Shown in pieces: positions 8,559 through 17,347 of a stretch of 47,244 nt of DNA. A model generated the notes under the pieces. The model worked only from the letters and a program-made list of their open reading frames with translations. It did no database searches and was not told the origin of the DNA. Source of the stretch: CAZBLK01 sp964492715 (GTDB lineage: Bacteria; Bacillota; Clostridia; Lachnospirales; WRBF01); assembly GCA_964492715.1 (NCBI GenBank), contig CAZBLK010000022.1, forward strand, positions 1 through 47,244. The letters run 5' to 3'. Positions within the stretch are counted from its first letter, which is position 1; each line of letters opens with the position of its first letter. Position numbers and translations under genes: made by a program.

Positions 8559-9140
8559 CTATAAATTTGTTCCTATATACGCCGCCTTAATAAACCCATT
8601 AAAAACTTCATGGCTGTAAACAAAACCCTTTTGCTTGTAAAACTCCAAAGCTTTGTCATTGCCGTTTGAAATGAAAACAAAAGACAAGGTGCAATCGGAA
8701 AAACTTGCAAGCCACTTCATGGCAATGTCAGTAAGCTTTCCACCAAGCCCTAAACCTTTATACGGCTCTCGCAAATAAAGGTTGCTTAAGCAGCCAATTT
8801 TTTGCGGAAGCTTAACCCAGTTGGGGTAAAAGCCGATAGTTTGGCAGTTTCCGTCACCTTTTGGCGCCCAGCCCGGGAAGGCATTTCTGGCACTTTCATC
8901 TACCATATCAATTGTAGAAAAAACATACCCAACAGCAACGCCTTTGTCCTTTACAACTACAACTTGCTTGTGCAGTGCGCCCTCGTAGCTACGTTTCATA
9001 CGTGTGTCAAAGTTCATTTCGTCAAAGCTTTTGGGAGAAAGAATAGCCTTTGACTTTTGAAAAGCCATAAGCTCGTTGCATAAATCTCTGCATGTTTCAA
9101 TTTCATCTTCATTTAAAACTTCAATAGTTATGTTTTCCAT
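8559..9140 (-). CDS. GNAT-family N-acetyltransferase
   Basis: 193 residues. The motif A region YLREPYKGLGLGGKLTDIAM contains the RxxGxG-like acetyl-CoA loop (here KGLGLG), followed by FVFISNGNDKALEFYKQKGF, a textbook GNAT C-terminal half. The ATG at 9140 is chosen over one nine codons upstream because AAGGAAGG lies 5 bases before it. Substrate unknown; the gene is convergent with recD2 and monocistronic. Confidence 0.88.
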   Translation of the reverse strand: MENITIEVLNEDEIETCRDLCNELMAFQKSKAILSPKSFDEMNFDTRMKRSYEGALHKQVVVVKDKGVAVGYVFSTIDMVDESARNAFPGWAPKGDGNCQTIGFYPNWVKLPQKIGCLSNLYLREPYKGLGLGGKLTDIAMKWLASFSDCTLSFVFISNGNDKALEFYKQKGFVYSHEVFNGFIKAAYIGTNL

Positions 9141-9303
9141 ATATGCCTTCCTTTTATAAAAACTCAAATTGCTATATTAGCAGTTCTAAAGTTGAATTAA
9201 TATAACTCCGAGAATTGCTTTAGTACATAAAATACTACCAAAAAATAAAAGTTTTGTCCATCTTTTCAAAGGTAATTCAGCGGCACACCAAATTTTAAAT
9301 GCT

Positions 9304-9344
9304 TAAATAATAATAATGGCTGTTTTCCAAACCAGAAAACAGCC
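9304..9344 (-). terminator. Terminator of the sugar ABC operon
   Basis: Perfect 10-bp stem GGCTGTTTTC (9318-9327) / GAAAACAGCC (9335-9344); on the minus strand it is followed by an AT-rich ATTATTATTATTT tail, just past the last permease gene. The stretch 9246-9280 to its left resembles a decayed AAAAGTTTTGTCCA-type repeat arm. Confidence 0.8.
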
Positions 9345-9360
9345 AAGCAAACCTTTTTCA

Positions 9361-10221
9361 TCAACCTTTGATAGCACCGCCAGTAACGCCAGCGATAATT
9401 TTCTCCGAAAGAAAAATATAAAGAATAAAAGTAGGAAGAAAAATAATTACAACCGCTGCAAACATACCAGCCCAGTCGCCTGTGTACCTCATTCCTTGAA
9501 TCATAGAATAAAGCCCAAGTGCAACAGGCCGCAAGTTTGACGAGTTTGCAAAAATAAGCGCCAAAAAGTATTCGTTCCAAATTGTGATGAAATTGAAAAT
9601 AGTAACCGTTATAATTCCAGGCTGTGCAAGCGGAAGCATTATCACCCAAAAAGTTTTCATTGGGCTACAGCCGTCAATAGCAGCAGCTTCTTCAAACGAA
9701 ACCGAAAGGTTTTTAAAAAACGTAGTAAGAAAGAAAATTGTAAAGGGGACGTTTATACACACGTACAAAAATATTAAAAGCCCACGAGAGTTTGTAACAC
9801 TAAGTGCCGTAACCAAAGCAAAAAGCGGCATTATTATCATAATTTGGGGAATACCTAAAGCCGCCACAAACATGTTTTGCAAAAACCCATTAAGCTTAAA
9901 CTCAAACCGTGACAAAACATATGCCGCAGGTGCAGCAATTAAAACAACTAAACTGCAAGAAATAAGTGTATATATAAGTGAGTTTGAAAAATATTTTCCT
10001 ACGTTGTGAACTTGCCAAGCCTTCAAATAGTTCTCTGGGTGAAACCCAGAAGCAAATTTAAAAATTTCACCGCCAAAAATCTCCTTCGTAGTTGAAAACG
10101 AAGCAAAAATAATCCACCCGATAAGCGCAAATGTAAAAACAACCCACAAAATTATTATAATATAACCGGGCAAAAGCGCCAATTCCTTTTTCCAGTTAAT
10201 CTTTCCAGAAGATTTGTTCAT
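9361..10221 (-). CDS. Sugar ABC transporter permease (MalG/CUT1 type)
   Basis: Inner-membrane permease of a carbohydrate uptake (CUT1) ABC importer, 286 aa, six predicted helices. The EAA loop that contacts the ATPase is seen as EEAAAIDGCSPMKTFWVIML. An AAAGGGGGA SD precedes the ATG. It follows the MalF-type permease by 15 bases. No dedicated ATPase gene is adjacent, as is common when a shared MsmK/UgpC-type ATPase is used. Confidence 0.93.
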   Translation of the reverse strand: MNKSSGKINWKKELALLPGYIIIILWVVFTFALIGWIIFASFSTTKEIFGGEIFKFASGFHPENYLKAWQVHNVGKYFSNSLIYTLISCSLVVLIAAPAAYVLSRFEFKLNGFLQNMFVAALGIPQIMIIMPLFALVTALSVTNSRGLLIFLYVCINVPFTIFFLTTFFKNLSVSFEEAAAIDGCSPMKTFWVIMLPLAQPGIITVTIFNFITIWNEYFLALIFANSSNLRPVALGLYSMIQGMRYTGDWAGMFAAVVIIFLPTFILYIFLSEKIIAGVTGGAIKG

Positions 10222-10236
10222 TTTTCCGTCCCCCTT

Positions 10237-11142
10237 TTAAAGCTCAATGTCATCGTTTTTAATAATAACAGTCGTGGCTATAAACACGATAACGACTATA
10301 GCTGCCATAATTACACCTACAGCTGCACCAACGCCAGATTGCCTTACAGAAACTGTCATGTTTGCGCCAAATACCATTTGATACATGTATACCATTGGTG
10401 TAACAGTACCGGGGTCCGGGTTTAAAGGCGAAAATATTTGCGACCAAATGAAAAAGCCAACTGTTGAAACGCTCCAAAGCACAATGTTTGTGCGTATTAC
10501 ACCTTTTAAAAGCGGAAGCGTAATTTTGAAAAAGCGCACAAAAACGTTTGCGCCGTCAATTGTTGCGGCTTCGTAAAAGTCTACAGGTATACGCTCTATG
10601 CCGCTCATAAAAATAAGCATATGGTAGCCTACCATTCCGAAGGAATATGCAACCAAAAGTCCAACAAAAATTGTTTCGGGCCCTGTCCACTGATATTCGG
10701 CAAGCTTGTGCAGCCCCAAAAAATTAAAAAGGTTTAGGAACAAGCCATACTTTGGGCTGTAGACATATTGAATCCACATAGTTCCCATTGCAACGGCAGA
10801 AACAACGTTTGGCAAATAAATAGCCGCACGAAAAAAGCTTTTAAACCTAATGCCCGAAGTTAAAATAACAGCAAACAAAAGCGCAAGTAACATTACACCC
10901 AAACCGCCAAAAAACCAAATTTTACCAATATTCCTCATGGATTGAATAAAAAGTGGCGACTGAATTAGGAAAATGTAGTTATCAATTCCATTAAACGCCC
11001 AACGTGAAACAGGGTCTGAAGCTGACTCGACTTGAAAAAGGCTCATAAGCAACGTTCTAAACGTTGGATACAAAAAAACTATAGCATATGTAAGTACAGC
11101 AGGAGCTAAAAAAATGACAATCATAGACTTGCTCTTTTTCAC
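10237..11142 (-). CDS. Sugar ABC transporter permease (MalF/CUT1 type)
   Basis: Partner permease of the CUT1 importer, 301 aa, with the EAA loop YEAATIDGANVFVRFFKITL. The GTG at 11142 (VKKSKSMIVIFLAP) is preferred to an upstream ATG because AAGGAGG stands 6-7 bases before it and the family begins shortly before helix 1. The gene lies 93 bases after the binding-protein gene, with an mRNA hairpin between them. Confidence 0.92.
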   Translation of the reverse strand: MKKSKSMIVIFLAPAVLTYAIVFLYPTFRTLLMSLFQVESASDPVSRWAFNGIDNYIFLIQSPLFIQSMRNIGKIWFFGGLGVMLLALLFAVILTSGIRFKSFFRAAIYLPNVVSAVAMGTMWIQYVYSPKYGLFLNLFNFLGLHKLAEYQWTGPETIFVGLLVAYSFGMVGYHMLIFMSGIERIPVDFYEAATIDGANVFVRFFKITLPLLKGVIRTNIVLWSVSTVGFFIWSQIFSPLNPDPGTVTPMVYMYQMVFGANMTVSVRQSGVGAAVGVIMAAIVVIVFIATTVIIKNDDIEL

Positions 11143-11198
11143 AAAATCCCTCCTTGTACACTTGACTTGATGTTTTAAAACGGAGCTGTACAACAACA

Positions 11199-11222
11199 GG
11201 GCGAATACAAAAGTATTCGCCC
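11199..11222 (-). promoter_or_regulatory. Intercistronic mRNA hairpin between binding protein and permease
   Basis: Perfect 10-bp stem GGGCGAATAC / GTATTCGCCC with a 4-base loop and no T-tract. Such hairpins after a binding-protein gene (as between malE and malF) protect the upstream message from 3' decay, giving more binding protein than permease. Structure seen; function inferred. Confidence 0.6.
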
Positions 11223-11235
11223 AAAAATTAAGAAG

Positions 11236-12507
11236 CTATTTCTTCATTTCACCAACAAAGCCTTGTGCGTCTAAACTACCAGAGAGAAGCTTTGTAAAGT
11301 TTTGAACGATAATAGGCTGTTTGTCTGTGTTGGCTTGAATACCGCCTGCCCATGGGTACCAAACTTTTAAGCCGTCAAAAACAACCTTTGCTTCTTTTAA
11401 TTGTTCAGGCCAAGCCGAATCTTTTGCAACCGGAACGCCTAAAGAGTTTTTCGCAAGTTCAACGTCCCATTTACCAGTTGTCAAGTGAACAAGAAGCGCA
11501 ACTGCTTCATCTGGGTATTTTGTGTCTTTGTTAACGCCAAAAAGCTGCGAGCCGTAGTTTGTAGCTTCTGCACCTGTTTTACCGCCTGGAAGTTCTGGGT
11601 AAGCAAACGAACCCCACCTAAAGTCTGGGCCTGTTTGGTCTAAAATTTCGTTTGGTAGCCAGCTTCCGTTAAAGTACATTGCTGTAGTGCCGTCTGCAAT
11701 TTCTGCCTGACCTGTAGGCCAAACATTTGTTGCAACATATTTTGATATGTAGCCTTTTTTATAAACATCTTCCCAGTCTTGCGCCATTTTCACGAAAGAT
11801 GGGTCGTCCCATTTGTTGTTTGTTACAATATCTCTTGTTCCTTCAGGGCCAACAAGCCTTGACAAATGCGTCCCAGCAAGACAGTCTACATATGCGTCAT
11901 CAACTGTTAATGGATTAACTCCAATGCCTTTAAGCTTTTCGCAAACAGCAAGAAAGTCGTCCCAAGTTTTTGGTGTTTCTGTAATGCCTGCTTTGTCAAA
12001 CAAGTCTTTGTTGTAAAGGAATGTAAAAAGGAATGGTTGGTAAGGAATTCCGTAAAGTTTTCCGTCTTTGGAAACACTTTTTGTAAGCTCGATAAGCGAG
12101 CTGTTTACAACGTCCTTGTAAGGCTTACCGTTTGTTGTTGCATACGACTTTTCAATGTAGCTGTCAATTGGAAGCAAAAAGTTGCCCCACGTTACAACAA
12201 CACGCTCAAAGTCCTCATCGAAAATGTCTACAGTTTCGCCGCCTTCAAGTGCAGCTTGAAGCGTTCTTCTAATATCACGCCCCTGCCAGTTAATTGTTAC
12301 TTTTACGCCAGTTTGCGCCGTAAAGTCTTCAATAGCAGACTTAATTGTGACGCCCTGAGGCTCTGTTTCGTTCCACATTGACCAATAGACAAGTGTGGCA
12401 TCGCTTTTGATAGTGCCAGAATTGCTGCTTGCAGGTGTTGAACAACCAGTCATAATCATTGATGTTGCAAGTACAAGTGAAGCTAAAGCTCCGATAAGCT
12501 TTTTCAT
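11236..12507 (-). CDS. Extracellular sugar-binding lipoprotein of the ABC importer
   Basis: A 423-residue family 1 solute-binding protein. It has a lipoprotein signal peptide: MKKLIGALASL core and lipobox MTGC with the lipidated Cys at 22, then a Ser-rich linker. The mature part has the ABC sugar-binder pattern (LVYWSMWNETEPQG, GIPYQPFLFTFLYNKDLFDKAGI, TAMYFNGSWLPNEI). The start at 12507 is fixed by GAGGAGG 9 bases upstream; an ATG six codons earlier lacks support. The ligand is unknown, but the divergent NahK-type kinase genes suggest a hexosamine-containing sugar. Confidence 0.95.
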   Translation of the reverse strand: MKKLIGALASLVLATSMIMTGCSTPASSNSGTIKSDATLVYWSMWNETEPQGVTIKSAIEDFTAQTGVKVTINWQGRDIRRTLQAALEGGETVDIFDEDFERVVVTWGNFLLPIDSYIEKSYATTNGKPYKDVVNSSLIELTKSVSKDGKLYGIPYQPFLFTFLYNKDLFDKAGITETPKTWDDFLAVCEKLKGIGVNPLTVDDAYVDCLAGTHLSRLVGPEGTRDIVTNNKWDDPSFVKMAQDWEDVYKKGYISKYVATNVWPTGQAEIADGTTAMYFNGSWLPNEILDQTGPDFRWGSFAYPELPGGKTGAEATNYGSQLFGVNKDTKYPDEAVALLVHLTTGKWDVELAKNSLGVPVAKDSAWPEQLKEAKVVFDGLKVWYPWAGGIQANTDKQPIIVQNFTKLLSGSLDAQGFVGEMKK

Positions 12508-12525
12508 TACAATATACCTCCTCAA

Positions 12526-12916
12526 ATGTTATTTAGAGATTACCCCTATAGCAATTCCGTTTTTAATTTAGGGATAGGCTCTTAATTGCAATTCATGCCA
12601 TTTAAAATAATATCAAATATATGCACAAATATATTTGTATTTTGTTGGAAATTATTTGCATTTTTATATATATGCTATTGCTTCAATATAATGTCAATAC
12701 ATAATGTTGACATAATATTATGGAATATGTCTTGATTCTATAATAAGTTTACTATAATCAAATAAAAAACTTTGATGGCAGCAAATTTTTGTGACCGATT
12801 GTGCAAATAGTTTGCAGTATTTTCTATATATTTGCCGAAATTACAGCTATATAATAAACATAGCAAAACTATTTAATAGCATGAAATGTGCAAATTTTTA
12901 ATTGGGGGTTATTACA
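12526..12916. promoter_or_regulatory. Divergent promoter region between the ABC importer and galE operons
   Basis: AT-rich, no gene. Leftward promoter: TTGACA (12697-12692) with CATATA/TATATA 17-19 bases on (12674-12667). An inverted repeat TGTCAA-N9-TTGACA (12692-12712) overlaps that -35, and a perfect 14-bp palindrome ACAAATATATTTGT lies at 12625-12638 downstream of it; both are operator candidates. Towards galE a TATAAT stands at 12850-12855 with no good -35, and GTGCAAAT occurs twice (12801, 12888), which would suit activator control. A fragment of the AGCAATT palindromic element lies at 12550-12566. Confidence 0.5.
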
Positions 12917-13936
12917 ATGTCAGTTCTCGTAACAGGCGGCGCTGGTTATATCGGAAGCCACACAGCAGTTCTTCTTTTGCAAGCTGGAAAAGAGATTGTT
13001 GTTGTTGACAATTTAAGCAATTCAAGCGAAGAAGCTATAAGCCGCATTAAACAAATTACAGGGAAAGACTTTAAGTTTTATAAAAACGACATTTGCAGCC
13101 AAGCTGATGTAGAAAACATTTTTGCAGAAAACCCAGACATTACAGATGTAATTCATTTTGCTGGTTTAAAGGCTGTTGGCGAGTCTGTAGCAAAACCGCT
13201 TGAATATTATGACAACAACTTAACGTCTACACTTGTTCTTTTAAAAGCAATGGAAAAAGCAGGGGTTAAAAACATTGTCTTTTCTTCGTCGGCAACAGTT
13301 TACGGCGACCCTGAAACTGTTCCTATAACAGAAGATTTTCCGCTATCAACAACAAACCCTTACGGAAGCACAAAGCTAATGATAGAAATGATTTTAAAGG
13401 ACATAAGCAAAGCAAAGCCCGAAATGCGAATTGCAATTTTGCGCTACTTTAACCCACTTGGGGCGCATGAAAGCGGGCTTATAGGGGAAGACCCTCAAGG
13501 TATTCCAAACAACCTTGTGCCTTACGTTGCACAAGTTGCAATTGGGAAGCTGGCGCAATTGAGCGTTTACGGAAATGACTACGACACAGTAGACGGCACA
13601 GGCGTGCGTGACTACATTCACGTGGTTGACTTGGCAAAAGGGCATTTGGCGGCTCTTGAAAAACTGGGAAAAGGCGCAGGGCTTTACGTTTACAACCTTG
13701 GTACAGGCAATGGGTATTCTGTTCTTCAAGTTATTTCTGCTTTTGAAAAAGCAAGCGGTGTTAAAATTAACTACAAAATTTCTGACCGCCGCCCAGGTGA
13801 CATTGCTGTTTGTTATGCCGACACAAAAAAGGCTAAGGAAGAACTGAACTGGAGCGCACAGCTTGGCATTGACGAAATGTGTAAAGACACTTGGAACTGG
13901 CAGTCCAAAAACCCTAACGGATACAAAACAAACTAA
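12917..13936 (+). CDS. galE: UDP-hexose 4-epimerase (GalE)
   Basis: Interconverts UDP-Glc/UDP-Gal and in some members UDP-GlcNAc/UDP-GalNAc. 339 aa, short-chain dehydrogenase fold: the NAD Rossmann loop GGAGYIGS is at 7-14, the SSSATVYG strand carries the catalytic Ser, and Tyr149 and Lys153 (NPYGSTK) form the YxxxK dyad at the E. coli numbering. The ATG at 12917 is taken because GGGGG precedes it by 8 bases and the protein then begins MSVLVTGGAGYIG. It heads an operon with a nucleotidyltransferase and a hexosamine kinase, so the N-acetylated substrates are plausible. Confidence 0.96.
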   Translation: MSVLVTGGAGYIGSHTAVLLLQAGKEIVVVDNLSNSSEEAISRIKQITGKDFKFYKNDICSQADVENIFAENPDITDVIHFAGLKAVGESVAKPLEYYDNNLTSTLVLLKAMEKAGVKNIVFSSSATVYGDPETVPITEDFPLSTTNPYGSTKLMIEMILKDISKAKPEMRIAILRYFNPLGAHESGLIGEDPQGIPNNLVPYVAQVAIGKLAQLSVYGNDYDTVDGTGVRDYIHVVDLAKGHLAALEKLGKGAGLYVYNLGTGNGYSVLQVISAFEKASGVKINYKISDRRPGDIAVCYADTKKAKEELNWSAQLGIDEMCKDTWNWQSKNPNGYKTN

Positions 13937-13956
13937 TGTTGGAGGTAGATAAACCA

Positions 13957-14874
13957 ATGGAAAAACCAATTCTTGTTGTAATGGCGGCTGGAATGGGCTC
14001 ACGCTACGGAGGGCTAAAGCAAATTGACCCTGTTGGCAAAAATGGCGAGCTAATTATAGACTATTCAATTTTTGACGCAAAGCGTGCTGGCTTTGAAACA
14101 GTTGTTTTTATTATTAAGGAAGAAATAGAAAAAGATTTTAAAGAAGCAATAGGTGAAAGAATTTCAAAAAATATGAACGTAAAATATGTGTACCAAAAGC
14201 TTACTAACTTGCCAGAAGGTTACGAGCTTCCAGAAGAACGTGTTAAGCCATGGGGCACATGCCACGCTGTTTTGTCGGCTAAAGGCGTAATTAACGGCCC
14301 GTTTGCCGTAATAAACGCTGACGACTACTATGGTGCAGAAGCTTTTAAACTTATTTTTGAATATCTAAACGAAAACAAACAAAAAGATGGTACATACAAA
14401 TTTGCAATGGTTGGCTACCGCCTTGAAAACACTTTAACCGAAAACGGACACGTTGCACGTGGTGTTTGCACTGTAAACAGCGAAGGTTTCTTAGAAAACG
14501 TAGTAGAGCGTGTTCACATTGAAACGGACGGAACAGAAATTAAGTTTACAGAGGACGGCGGAAAAACCTTTTCACCGCTAACAGGAAATGAAACAGTTTC
14601 TATGAATATGTGGGGGTTCACGCTGCCATTTTTACAAGAAGCAGAAAATGGGTTTACAGCCTTTTTAGACAAAGCCCTTGCAGAAAACCCTTTAAAAGCA
14701 GAATACTTCCTTCCGACTGTTGTAAGCAACTTAATAGACAGCGGCAAGGCAAAAGTAAAAGTGCTTGAAAGCAGTGCAAAGTGGTACGGTGTGACGTACA
14801 AGGAAGATAAACCAGTTGTAATGGCTGCACTTGCAAAAATGCACGAAAACGGAACTTACCCAGAAAAGCTTTGA
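13957..14874 (+). CDS. Sugar-1-phosphate nucleotidyltransferase
   Basis: A 305-residue NTP-transferase domain protein. The nucleotide-binding loop is AAGMGSRYGGLKQIDPVG (10-27), and the metal-binding DD of NADDYYG follows in the middle. TTGGAGG stands 11 bases before this ATG; another ATG at 13936 overlaps the galE stop but has no SD. In this operon it would convert the hexosamine-1-P made by the downstream kinase to UDP-hexosamine. In the bifidobacterial lacto-N-biose pathway a GalT-type transferase fills that place, so this would be a non-homologous replacement. Specificity is inferred from context only. Confidence 0.85.
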   Translation: MEKPILVVMAAGMGSRYGGLKQIDPVGKNGELIIDYSIFDAKRAGFETVVFIIKEEIEKDFKEAIGERISKNMNVKYVYQKLTNLPEGYELPEERVKPWGTCHAVLSAKGVINGPFAVINADDYYGAEAFKLIFEYLNENKQKDGTYKFAMVGYRLENTLTENGHVARGVCTVNSEGFLENVVERVHIETDGTEIKFTEDGGKTFSPLTGNETVSMNMWGFTLPFLQEAENGFTAFLDKALAENPLKAEYFLPTVVSNLIDSGKAKVKVLESSAKWYGVTYKEDKPVVMAALAKMHENGTYPEKL

Positions 14875-14897
14875 AATAATTAAGAAGGGAAATTACA

Positions 14898-16007
14898 ATG
14901 GATAAAAACATAACTACACTTAATGATGCTTTATACGCTTATCCTTTTGATGGCGCACTTGTTGGTGCTGTTCCTTTTGGAAAAGGGCATATAAACGACA
15001 CGTTTGCTGCGTATTTCCAGCTTGAAAGCGGCGACTGTGTAAGGTTTATTTTACAGCGCATTAACTCGGCTGTTTTTAAAAAGCCAGAGCAAGTAATGCA
15101 AAACATAAAAGGCGTAACCGACCATTTAAAGAAAAAAATAAATATGTACGGCGGAAACCCAGAAAGAGAAGCTTTAAGCCTTTTAAACACAAAAGACGGC
15201 GACTACTTTTTCACAGACAGCGAAGGGCAAATTTGGCGTTGCTACACGTTTATAGAAGACGCTTACTGCTTCCAAACAATTGAAAAGCCAGAGCATTTTT
15301 ACAGCTCTGCTGTTGCGTTTGGCAACTTCCAAAAGCTTTTAAGCGACTACGACGCAAAGTCACTGTATGATACAATTCCTATGTTCCACAACACAAAAAA
15401 CCGCCTGCTTCAGCTTGAAGAAGCAATTGCTAAAGATGCAAAAGGCCGTGCAAAGGACGTAGCTTCCGAAATTACGTTTTTTATGGAGCGCAAAGACGAC
15501 TGCGCTGTTTTAGTTGACTTGCTTGAGCAAGGCAAGCTTCCGCTGCGTGTTACGCACAACGACACAAAGCTGAACAACGTAATGATTGACAAAACAACAG
15601 GTGAAGGCGTTTGCGTAATTGACCTTGACACTGTTATGCCCGGGCTTTCTCTTTACGACTTTGGCGACTCAATAAGGTTTGGCGCATCAACAGCCGCCGA
15701 GGACGAGACGGACTTGTCAAAAGTAAACTTTAGCCTTCCGCTGTATGAAGTTTTTGTAAAAGGTTTTTTGGAGGCGGCCGGAAAATCACTTACCGAACTT
15801 GAAATTAGCTACCTACCTTGGGGCGCAAAACTTATGACAATGGAATGTGGTATGCGCTTTTTGACAGACTATTTAAATGGCGACGTGTACTTTAAAATCC
15901 ACCGTGAGGAACATAACCTTGACAGGGCTAGGACACAAATTAAGCTTGTTTCTGAAATGGAAAAGCACTTTGAAGAAATGAGCTCAATCGTTAGAAAATA
16001 TGTTTAA
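14898..16007 (+). CDS. nahK: N-acetylhexosamine 1-kinase (NahK type)
   Basis: An APH-fold kinase (369 aa) that phosphorylates GlcNAc/GalNAc at C1. It matches what I recall of Bifidobacterium NahK along its whole length: GKGHINDTF near the N-terminus, RFILQRINSAVF, the catalytic loop RVTHNDTKLNN (Asp222), the metal site IDLDTVMPG (Asp242/Asp244), DFGDSIRFGASTAAEDETDL, and MECGMRFLTDYLNGDVYF near the C-terminus. AAGAAGGGA precedes the ATG. It follows the nucleotidyltransferase by 23 bases. The GH112 phosphorylase that normally accompanies NahK is not in this window. Confidence 0.88.
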   Translation: MDKNITTLNDALYAYPFDGALVGAVPFGKGHINDTFAAYFQLESGDCVRFILQRINSAVFKKPEQVMQNIKGVTDHLKKKINMYGGNPEREALSLLNTKDGDYFFTDSEGQIWRCYTFIEDAYCFQTIEKPEHFYSSAVAFGNFQKLLSDYDAKSLYDTIPMFHNTKNRLLQLEEAIAKDAKGRAKDVASEITFFMERKDDCAVLVDLLEQGKLPLRVTHNDTKLNNVMIDKTTGEGVCVIDLDTVMPGLSLYDFGDSIRFGASTAAEDETDLSKVNFSLPLYEVFVKGFLEAAGKSLTELEISYLPWGAKLMTMECGMRFLTDYLNGDVYFKIHREEHNLDRARTQIKLVSEMEKHFEEMSSIVRKYV

Positions 16008-16029
16008 TCATTTCTTTACTGTTAAAAGC

Positions 16030-16063
16030 CCACTCAAGCACTGATAACACAGTGTTTGAGTGG
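16030..16063. terminator. Strong hairpin between convergent nahK and transglutaminase genes
   Basis: 14-bp stem CCACTCAAGCACTG / CAGTGTTTGAGTGG (one G-T pair), 6-base loop. Leftward it is followed by GCTTTTAAC, rightward by no T-run; it probably terminates mainly the leftward transcript. Confidence 0.6.
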
Positions 16064-16119
16064 ACTTGCTGTTAAGCTATAACAAATGCTATAACAAATT
16101 TTTATTCGTCCATACCTTT

Positions 16120-17190
16120 TCACCTAATAACAAAGCTAAAAGAGCTTCCATAATAATTTACGCTGTACCCTTTTCCAGTAACCGCCAGAACAATTGCACC
16201 AAGCTTTTTCACATCTGTTTCATAAAAGGTGTAAACATCAAACTCGTTTTTCCCAGCGTCAACCGCCTTTTTAATAATAGCCTTTACGTCCTCGTCCGAA
16301 TAAGCCGCCGTTCCTGCCTGCACAAAGTAGTTATACTTTAACGACGTTGCTTTTATTCCATAAACGTCTGCCCACTTGTGGTCACGCTTTAAAACTTCGT
16401 CTGTCACGTTGAAGTATGTATACCTAACTACGTCTTTTACGTCTGGGACAGGGTCGTCCCATGTTGTGTCAACATAGTACCACTCACCGTCCAGCTTTAT
16501 AGCGTTCCAAGCATGGCCAATTCCTTCAACTTCGCCTGTAATTATGTGGCACTCAATACCCAAAACGTCCATAAAAAGCTTAAACGTGTTTGCATACCCT
16601 TCGCAAACAGCTTTGCCGTTTAGCAAAACCCCCGCAGTCGTGTACGAAGCGTCTGCAATTTTGCCGCTTGTGTATCCGTCGTAGTCATACACCGTGTTTA
16701 AAACTATATAGTTATGAATTGCAACTTCTTTTTCATAGCTTGTCATTTCAGGTTTAATTACTTTTGCCAAAACTTCTTTAACTTTGGGGTAAACTGCCTT
16801 TGCTTCTTCACTTAGTCTTTCCGCCGCCCTTTTGCCGTCCAAAACAGCTTTAATTTCAGTGCCAACAGTTTCCTGCACAATTACATCAACTGCAACAATT
16901 GCTTCTCCAATGTAATACGTGCGGTTTATCCAAACAATAGTGTCCAAATCACGCTTTCCGTAGCTGCCGTTTAGCGCATTTATGTCTGCATTGCTTACGT
17001 TTACAACGTTTATTCTATACGTGTTTGCAGGAATTTCAAGCGCCGCCTGTAACAACTGGTTAAGCTCGTCTTTTCCGTTGTACGTTTTTAAAATTTCAAC
17101 AAAGCTTGGCTTTTGTTCTGCCGCAAAAACACCAACAGGTGCAGACACTACTAAAAATGTCGAAAGCACAGCACAAAGTAATTTTTTCAT
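16120..17190 (-). CDS. Secreted transglutaminase-like protein
   Basis: 356 residues with a Sec signal peptide (MKKLLCAVLSTFLVVSAPVG, cleavage likely after VFAA). A transglutaminase/protease core has the full catalytic triad: Cys196 in KAVCEGYANTF, His226 in GIGHAWN, Asp241 in YYVDTTWDDP. Such secreted clostridial proteins are thought to act on peptide or cell-wall substrates; the substrate here is unknown. The ATG at 17190 is preferred to a TTG two codons upstream; AGGGG lies 10 bases before it. No cell-wall anchor is visible. Confidence 0.88.
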   Translation of the reverse strand: MKKLLCAVLSTFLVVSAPVGVFAAEQKPSFVEILKTYNGKDELNQLLQAALEIPANTYRINVVNVSNADINALNGSYGKRDLDTIVWINRTYYIGEAIVAVDVIVQETVGTEIKAVLDGKRAAERLSEEAKAVYPKVKEVLAKVIKPEMTSYEKEVAIHNYIVLNTVYDYDGYTSGKIADASYTTAGVLLNGKAVCEGYANTFKLFMDVLGIECHIITGEVEGIGHAWNAIKLDGEWYYVDTTWDDPVPDVKDVVRYTYFNVTDEVLKRDHKWADVYGIKATSLKYNYFVQAGTAAYSDEDVKAIIKKAVDAGKNEFDVYTFYETDVKKLGAIVLAVTGKGYSVNYYGSSFSFVIR

Positions 17191-17235
17191 AAGCAAAGCA
17201 CCCCTAGGCTAAATGTAAAATATTTCTTATTTGAC

Positions 17236-17287
17236 ATTGTTATAACAATCTTTTTTGTATTATAACATACTTACATTGCTTTGTGTA
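17236..17287 (-). promoter_or_regulatory. Promoter and candidate operator of the transglutaminase gene
   Basis: Minus-strand TATAAT (17264-17259) with a weak -35 (TACACA at 17 bases). A perfect 14-bp palindrome ATTGTTATAACAAT (17236-17249) falls about 10-23 bases past the -10, covering the expected start of transcription, a usual place for a repressor site. The regulator is unknown. Confidence 0.45.
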
Positions 17288-17310
17288 AAAAATTTAATTG
17301 CTATTTATGG

Positions 17311-17332
17311 AAAAACCCCACCAAAGGTGGGG
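17311..17332 (-). terminator. Rho-independent terminator of the YtrA-type ABC operon
   Basis: CCCCACC (17316-17322) / GGTGGGG (17326-17332) stem with a 3-base loop, followed on the minus strand by TTTTT, 16 bases past the permease stop. Confidence 0.9.
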
Positions 17333-17347
17333 AAATAAGGAGGTGTA

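Noticed and set aside
9166..9230. Another copy of the AGCAATT palindromic element
   Set aside because: Contains AATTGCTATA and GAATTGCTTT but not as inverted arms, and lacks the inner hairpin motif; too weak.
13394..14002. 202-codon minus-strand frame
   Set aside because: Antisense to galE and the start of the nucleotidyltransferase gene; no family resemblance.
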